A DNA stretch of 36,146 bases from Nitrospirota bacterium (GTDB taxonomy: Bacteria; Nitrospirota; Thermodesulfovibrionia; Thermodesulfovibrionales; UBA1546): the NCBI GenBank assembly GCA_016212165.1, contig JACRGY010000023.1:1-36146 (forward strand), given 5' to 3'. The notes under the pieces were generated by a model. That model had not been told where the DNA came from, searched no databases, and saw only the letters and a list, made by a program, of their open reading frames with translations. Each line of letters opens with the position of its first letter. The first letter of the stretch is position 1. The translations under genes and the position numbers were made by a program. Positions 31,863-36,146 of the stretch are shown in pieces.

Positions 31863-32960
31863 TTACTGCTTATAATCTGTCTTATCCGGCGGAATTTCAA
31901 GGTCAAATATCTCTGTGTCTTCTGAATAAACCTTTGTCTTATATTTGGTGATACTCAGCATCCTCCTTATTATTTCATCCATTTTATAACACTGCTGAAC
32001 TACTATTTCAAGTTCTTCTTTCACAGGCTCGTGCTTTGAGGCCTTATCTTTTAGCAGCTCTGCATATCCTATTATTGCGGTCATCGGCTGCCTGAGTTCA
32101 TGGGCTGCAGCTCCTGCGAGCTGAATGGCGGTCTTCAGCCGCTCGTTTTCCATTTCTCTTTCTACGGATCGTATAATCCTTCTTGAAAAAATCCACGTTA
32201 TAGCGACTATAAAAATTAATGTAGTCGTCCCTATAATGCTGAAAGCTATCAGGCTCCTTTTTGTCTGCGCTAGCTGAGCGCTCATCCGCACTTCCATAGG
32301 GATATCCACACTTATTCCTCCTCTTACATCTCCCAGCTTGTAGCCGGATTTTTCGTGGCATTTGAAACAGGCCGCTTCCATTAACAAGGGAGCCATATAT
32401 CTGAACCTCGTTCCCCTGTTATCTGTAACCACTTCATAAGCCTCTTCTTTTTTACCCTCTTCGAATAAAGATAACTGGCGGGTTTCCCAGCTATCTGCCT
32501 TATTCGCTGGATTTACAGGCTTAAGGCTTGTTATATGGAATTTGTATCTGCCCTTCTGATATGCTATTTCCGATATCTGTCTGGTCATATATGCAGGATT
32601 TATCTTTGTATACTTTCTGCCGTCTATTGTTGCTATATCCCTTTCAGGATCATCTCTGAGATACGGGTTTGGCTGTGTTTTATTGGTAACCTCAACATAT
32701 ACACCGCCATGGTTGGCATTCCAGAGCCTGGTAATGAGTATCTGCTCGAAATAAGCCCTTGCCGTCTCTCTTAATTCAGCCACAAGTTCCTGTTCCCGGC
32801 TTTTTTTCTCCCATAAAATCAGGGCTGTAAGGAGCGATATGAATATTAAAATAAACGGCAGGGAAAATATTAAAGTGAGTTTCAGCGGGCTTTTCGGAAA
32901 AGCAGAAAAACCTTTACCGCTGACTTTTTTTGACTTCTTTGATAAAATCTTCATAGGCAT
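31863..32960 (-). CDS. c-heme sensor (DUF3365-like) with DHp domain but no ATPase domain
   Basis: The 365-residue protein has TM1 (residues about 28-50) and a periplasmic Tll0287/DUF3365-like domain with a c-type heme site C198-F-K-C201-H202. TM2 follows (about 237-258), then a HisKA/DHp helix with H287 in AAAHELRQPMTAIIGYAELL. It ends at residue 365 with IFDLEIPPDKTDYKQ; the N, G1 and G2 boxes of HATPase_c are absent and the next gene is convergent bioA, five bases away, so the ATPase is not simply split off. Inference: a redox or ligand sensor that must be phosphorylated in trans, or that only relays contact. AAAGGA precedes the start. Confidence 0.8.
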   Translation of the reverse strand: MPMKILSKKSKKVSGKGFSAFPKSPLKLTLIFSLPFILIFISLLTALILWEKKSREQELVAELRETARAYFEQILITRLWNANHGGVYVEVTNKTQPNPYLRDDPERDIATIDGRKYTKINPAYMTRQISEIAYQKGRYKFHITSLKPVNPANKADSWETRQLSLFEEGKKEEAYEVVTDNRGTRFRYMAPLLMEAACFKCHEKSGYKLGDVRGGISVDIPMEVRMSAQLAQTKRSLIAFSIIGTTTLIFIVAITWIFSRRIIRSVEREMENERLKTAIQLAGAAAHELRQPMTAIIGYAELLKDKASKHEPVKEELEIVVQQCYKMDEIIRRMLSITKYKTKVYSEDTEIFDLEIPPDKTDYKQ

Positions 32961-33012
32961 AAATCCTTTACAAAATTATAACTGAAATTCTATATATATC
33001 AAAGGAGAAAAA

Positions 33013-33471
33013 ATGGAGAAGGAAACATTAGACCTCGCAGGCTATAAAGAAAAGATACCGCCTGTTAATAAGGGCGCATTGACCTGGGAGAAGGAGCTGA
33101 TATTTCACGGCAGGACACAGCGTGGCGAAGAGGTTGACTACGACGCCACGTTCCAGTGGGGGTGCTCACCCACGGAAACCCTGCTGATGAGTGTTGCAGG
33201 ATGCCTTGCAATAGATGTCGTATCATTTCTGCAGAAGATGAGGGCCGAGATTACAAATTTTAAGATTGATTATTCAGGCGAAAGGAACCTTACCCCGCCG
33301 CAGTATTACAAGTCAATGGAGATGATTATAAATATCTCAGGGAAGGGCATCACGCCTAAAAAAATGGACAGAGTTATAGCGCTTTCACAGGAAAAATACT
33401 GCTCTGTATATCATTCTTTGCGGAAAGATATCAAGGTGGATGTGAAGTATAATATAACTAATGAGGAGTAA
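33013..33471 (+). CDS. OsmC-family peroxide-related protein
   Basis: The 152-residue protein follows the OsmC/YhfA pattern: a beta-rich N-terminus, SPTETLLMSVAGCLAIDVVSFLQK with C64 at the start of the central helix, and EKYCSVYHSL with C130. The two Cys are the pair that reduces organic hydroperoxides in Ohr/OsmC enzymes. It lacks the Arg arrangement I would expect of a true Ohr, and looks closer to the YhfA-like group of uncertain substrate. AAAGGAG precedes the start. Confidence 0.87.
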   Translation: MEKETLDLAGYKEKIPPVNKGALTWEKELIFHGRTQRGEEVDYDATFQWGCSPTETLLMSVAGCLAIDVVSFLQKMRAEITNFKIDYSGERNLTPPQYYKSMEMIINISGKGITPKKMDRVIALSQEKYCSVYHSLRKDIKVDVKYNITNEE

Positions 33472-33475
33472 TGGT

Positions 33476-33613
33476 AAAGCAGACGGGATATAGTACTCTC
33501 GCTCATTCTCGGCCTTTCGGCCTCCGAGGAATTTTGCCTCTTGATTATTCATATATAACCTGTTGGAATATCGGCAAAATAAAACCGCTCGAGCACTATA
33601 TCCCGCCTGCTTT
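33476..33613 (+). repeat. Dispersed palindromic element, copy 3
   Basis: The left end AAAGCAGACGGGATATAGT and right end ACTATATCCCGCCTGCTTT form a stem of about 20 pairs with one or two mismatches. Inside are CTCGCTCATTCTCGG, GAGGAATTTTGCCTC and TATCGGCAAAATAAAACCGCTC. It starts five bases after the OsmC stop and ends 16 bases before the next ATG. Confidence 0.82.
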
Positions 33614-33629
33614 GTGAAAATAGAATAGC

Positions 33630-34082
33630 ATGAGCAAAAAATCAGTCATGCTGCTTTTTCTTTTAATCCTCGCTCCGATAATTATCTATTTCCTCTGGCC
33701 TTCTGACACAGCCAGGATTAAAAAACTTATTAAGCAAGGCGCAGCGGCAATAGAAAAAAAAGAAATTGATGATGTCATGGCAAAAGTTTCTTTTAATTAT
33801 CAGGATGAATATGGGCTCTCATATGCGCTGTTGAAAAGGGTTCTTGAAGAGCAGTTCAAGGTAATGTCGGACATTAAAGTCGAGCATGAAAATCTGAAGG
33901 TCGAGGTAAAAGAAAACTCGGCAACTGCCGAGGTGGATGTCAGGGTGGTAGCGACTATTGAGAACCAAACAGGCATAATTGTCGGCGACCCTAAAACCCC
34001 TGCGCACTTAAAATTTACCTTGGCAAAAGAACGCGTGAAATGGCTTGTTACAAAAACAGAAGGGCTGAATCCCAATCTCTGA
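33630..34082 (+). CDS. Membrane-anchored NTF2-like protein of unknown function
   Basis: The 150-residue protein has one N-terminal hydrophobic helix (residues about 6-23, ending FLWPSD), so it is anchored or exported. The rest (IKKLIKQGAAAIEKKEIDDVMAKVSFNYQDEYG, then alternating beta strands ending ERVKWLVTKTEG) fits the cone-shaped NTF2/SnoaL-like fold: helices first, then a curved sheet. No catalytic residues can be named. TAGAAT lies three bases before the ATG and no Shine-Dalgarno is seen. It converges with pdxA. Confidence 0.65.
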   Translation: MSKKSVMLLFLLILAPIIIYFLWPSDTARIKKLIKQGAAAIEKKEIDDVMAKVSFNYQDEYGLSYALLKRVLEEQFKVMSDIKVEHENLKVEVKENSATAEVDVRVVATIENQTGIIVGDPKTPAHLKFTLAKERVKWLVTKTEGLNPNL

Positions 34083-34107
34083 GAGTTAATCACAATGTCC
34101 TGTTTAG

Positions 34108-35082
<975 letters not shown>

Positions 35083-35088
35083 AAACAA

Positions 35089-35118
35089 ATAATAACAACT
35101 CTTCGTTGTTTACTACAA
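35089..35118 (-). promoter_or_regulatory. Promoter of pdxA, leaderless type
   Basis: On the minus strand TTGTAG (35113-35118), an 18-base spacer and TATTAT (35089-35094) lie six bases before the ATG. A small inverted repeat, AACAA-CTCTTCG-TTGTT, lies within the spacer. Confidence 0.5.
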
Positions 35119-35126
35119 GAGTCAGG

Positions 35127-35132
35127 TATAAT
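35127..35132 (+). promoter_or_regulatory. -10 box of the small Cys-rich gene
   Basis: A perfect TATAAT lies 11 bases before the ATG at 35144, divergent from the pdxA promoter. The -35 (TTGTTT at 35106, 15-base spacing) is weak. Confidence 0.45.
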
Positions 35133-35143
35133 TAAAACAAGAT

Positions 35144-35305
35144 ATGGGGAAGAAGAAACCGCAAAAGAAATATCCGTGTCCTGACTGCACCTTTTGCCAG
35201 TGCTGCAGCGAGACCCGCTGCGCGGTGTGCCGCCAGCCGGTCTGTAAAAAAGGCGGGAAAGACAAGAATAAAAAAATTCACAAGCCGCTGTTCCGTTCAT
35301 ATTGA
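35144..35305 (+). CDS. Small Cys-rich protein, 53 residues
   Basis: A short frame reads MGKKKPQKKYPCPDCTFC, then QCCSETRCAVCRQPVC and a Lys-rich C-terminus ending FRSY. Nine Cys fall in 24 residues (CxxCxxCxCC...CxxC...C), flanked by basic ends, which fits a compact zinc- or Fe-S-binding knuckle that could touch nucleic acid. The presence of a perfect TATAAT 11 bases upstream, between divergent pdxA and a PilZ gene, supports expression. I do not recognise the family. Confidence 0.6.
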   Translation: MGKKKPQKKYPCPDCTFCQCCSETRCAVCRQPVCKKGGKDKNKKIHKPLFRSY

Positions 35306-35330
35306 AAAAGATATATGCTAAGATTAGCTT

Positions 35331-35669
35331 ATGGCTAATAAAAGACAGCAAAAAAGATTTATATTCCGCTGTGAAACGGAATTTATTGCAAATGGTGTAA
35401 CTTACAGGGGAATAGCCAGTGATTTTTCTTTAAACGGGATTTTTGTAAGGACAACCCACCCCGTTGTTCCTGATACGATAATTGACATGACGGTTTATCT
35501 GCCTGAAGGCGCAATTTCAAAATTGACAGGCAAGGTCAAAAGGGCCCTAAAGCCCTCTATGGGGAGGGTAGTCGGAACGCCTGTCAGGTCTTTAAAACAT
35601 GGGATGGGAATCGAGATAACGAAAAAAGATATCAATTATCTTAATTTCATCAGGTCATTGCTTGGCTGA
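35331..35669 (+). CDS. PilZ-domain protein, single domain
   Basis: The 112-residue protein is one PilZ domain. KRQQKRF near the N-terminus supplies the RxxxR-type basic pair (here K/R spaced), and DFSLNGIFVRT (residues about 31-41) supplies the D/NxSxxG turn that binds c-di-GMP. It ends in a short helix (INYLNFIRSLLG). It is probably a c-di-GMP-responsive adaptor; the partner is unknown. The neighbours are the small Cys-rich gene and the DnaJ-type gene, giving no functional clue. Confidence 0.8.
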   Translation: MANKRQQKRFIFRCETEFIANGVTYRGIASDFSLNGIFVRTTHPVVPDTIIDMTVYLPEGAISKLTGKVKRALKPSMGRVVGTPVRSLKHGMGIEITKKDINYLNFIRSLLG

Positions 35670-35700
35670 CTCCAATGTTATGCCCACCCAGTAAGCCAAC

Positions 35701-35729
35701 TTGACAAGCATCGGCTCAACTGCTATTAT
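35701..35729 (+). promoter_or_regulatory. Sigma70 promoter of the DnaJ-type gene
   Basis: A consensus TTGACA (35701-35706), an exact 17-base spacer and TATTAT (35724-35729) are present, with a leader of about 85 bases. No heat-shock-type motif is apparent. Confidence 0.7.
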
Positions 35730-35821
35730 ATGAACAACAGTATTAGCCTGATATTTATTTACACTATTAAAATGAGGCCCGGCATTTGATAAAGTTATTG
35801 TAAGGGCGAGCGGAGGAGAGG

Positions 35822-36146
35822 ATGCCGTCAGCAGTTAAAGACTATTATGAGTTACTCGGAGTAAGCAAGGACGCATCTCAGGATGAAATCAAAAAAGCCT
35901 ACAGGAAACTTGCGCGTAAATACCACCCTGACCTGAACCCCGGCGATAAGGCCTCAGAGCAGAAGTTCAAGGAAATAAATGAAGCCTACAGCATTCTCGG
36001 TGATGAAAAGAAAAAGGCAGAATATGACCGGTTTGGAAAAACACCATTTGAGGCAGGCGGGCCATGGTTTGAAGGTGCAAGGCCTGACTTTGGCGAATCC
36101 TTTGAATTTGGCGATATATTTTCTGACTTTTTAGGGGGAGGCAGAA
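35822..36146 (+). CDS. DnaJ-type co-chaperone, 5' part only
   Basis: 108 codons are present before the window ends. The J domain reads [23 protein letters not shown] with the HPD triad in [10 protein letters not shown], then [23 protein letters not shown] Gly/Phe-rich region starts ([14 protein letters not shown]). The gene could be dnaJ or cbpA; the zinc-finger part that would decide lies outside the window. GGAGGAG precedes the ATG. Confidence 0.9.
   Translation, partial: MPSAVKDYYELLGVSKDASQDEIKKAYRKLARKYHPDLNPGDKASEQKFKEINEAYSILGDEKKKAEYDRFGKTPFEAGGPWFEGARPDFGESFEFGDIFSDFLGGGR

Overview
The window looks like the chromosome of an uncultured, anaerobic, Gram-negative bacterium, most likely Nitrospirota (Thermodesulfovibrionia-like) or a similar deep-branching lineage. 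This is inferred from gene content: a Tat-exported molybdoenzyme, an outer-membrane barrel ending in Phe, PilZ proteins, a c-heme sensor, an AMP-ligase/ACP/acyltransferase fusion and a moderate GC content. No marker gene settles the taxonomy.

Left part (1-4615). A defence-like patch holds a GmrSD-type DUF262/DUF1524 nuclease cut by the left edge, a 71-residue protein, a DUF488 protein and a VapBC-type toxin-antitoxin pair whose promoter carries a 19-bp palindrome. It is followed by hisI and a DHH phosphoesterase.

Housekeeping part (4753-14883). This contains an Aas-like acyl-activating/ACP/acyltransferase fusion, a YhcC-type radical SAM protein, a GGQ release-factor-like protein, tRNA-Ala, a TPR protein, a porin-like barrel, a uroporphyrinogen-III methyltransferase/synthase fusion, tRNA-Arg, an SspB-like ClpXP adaptor and a double PilZ protein.

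Central cluster (15089-30283). Fourteen genes lie on the + strand. They encode an ArrA-like Tat-dependent molybdoenzyme, an ArrB-like four-cluster Fe-S subunit, a TorD-type chaperone, a multi-[4Fe-4S] protein, an FmdE-ModE fusion, a MoeA-like protein, MoaA, PhoB, PhoR, PstS, PstC, PstA, PstB and PhoU. A respiratory oxyanion reductase, its cofactor supply and a high-affinity phosphate system therefore sit side by side. That is plausible for arsenate respiration, because arsenate mimics phosphate, but the substrate is not proven.

Right part (30445-36146). This holds bioA, a c-heme sensor with a DHp domain but no ATPase domain, an OsmC protein, a membrane-anchored NTF2-like protein, pdxA, an overlooked 53-residue Cys-rich protein, a PilZ protein and the start of a DnaJ-type chaperone.

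Three layers cut across the genes. (1) Short tandem arrays, mostly heptamers, lie in frame inside several enzymes, mainly in linkers. (2) Three copies of a 136-191-bp palindromic element occupy intergenic gaps. (3) Many genes lack a Shine-Dalgarno and have a -10 hexamer 5-11 nt before the ATG, suggesting leaderless mRNAs.
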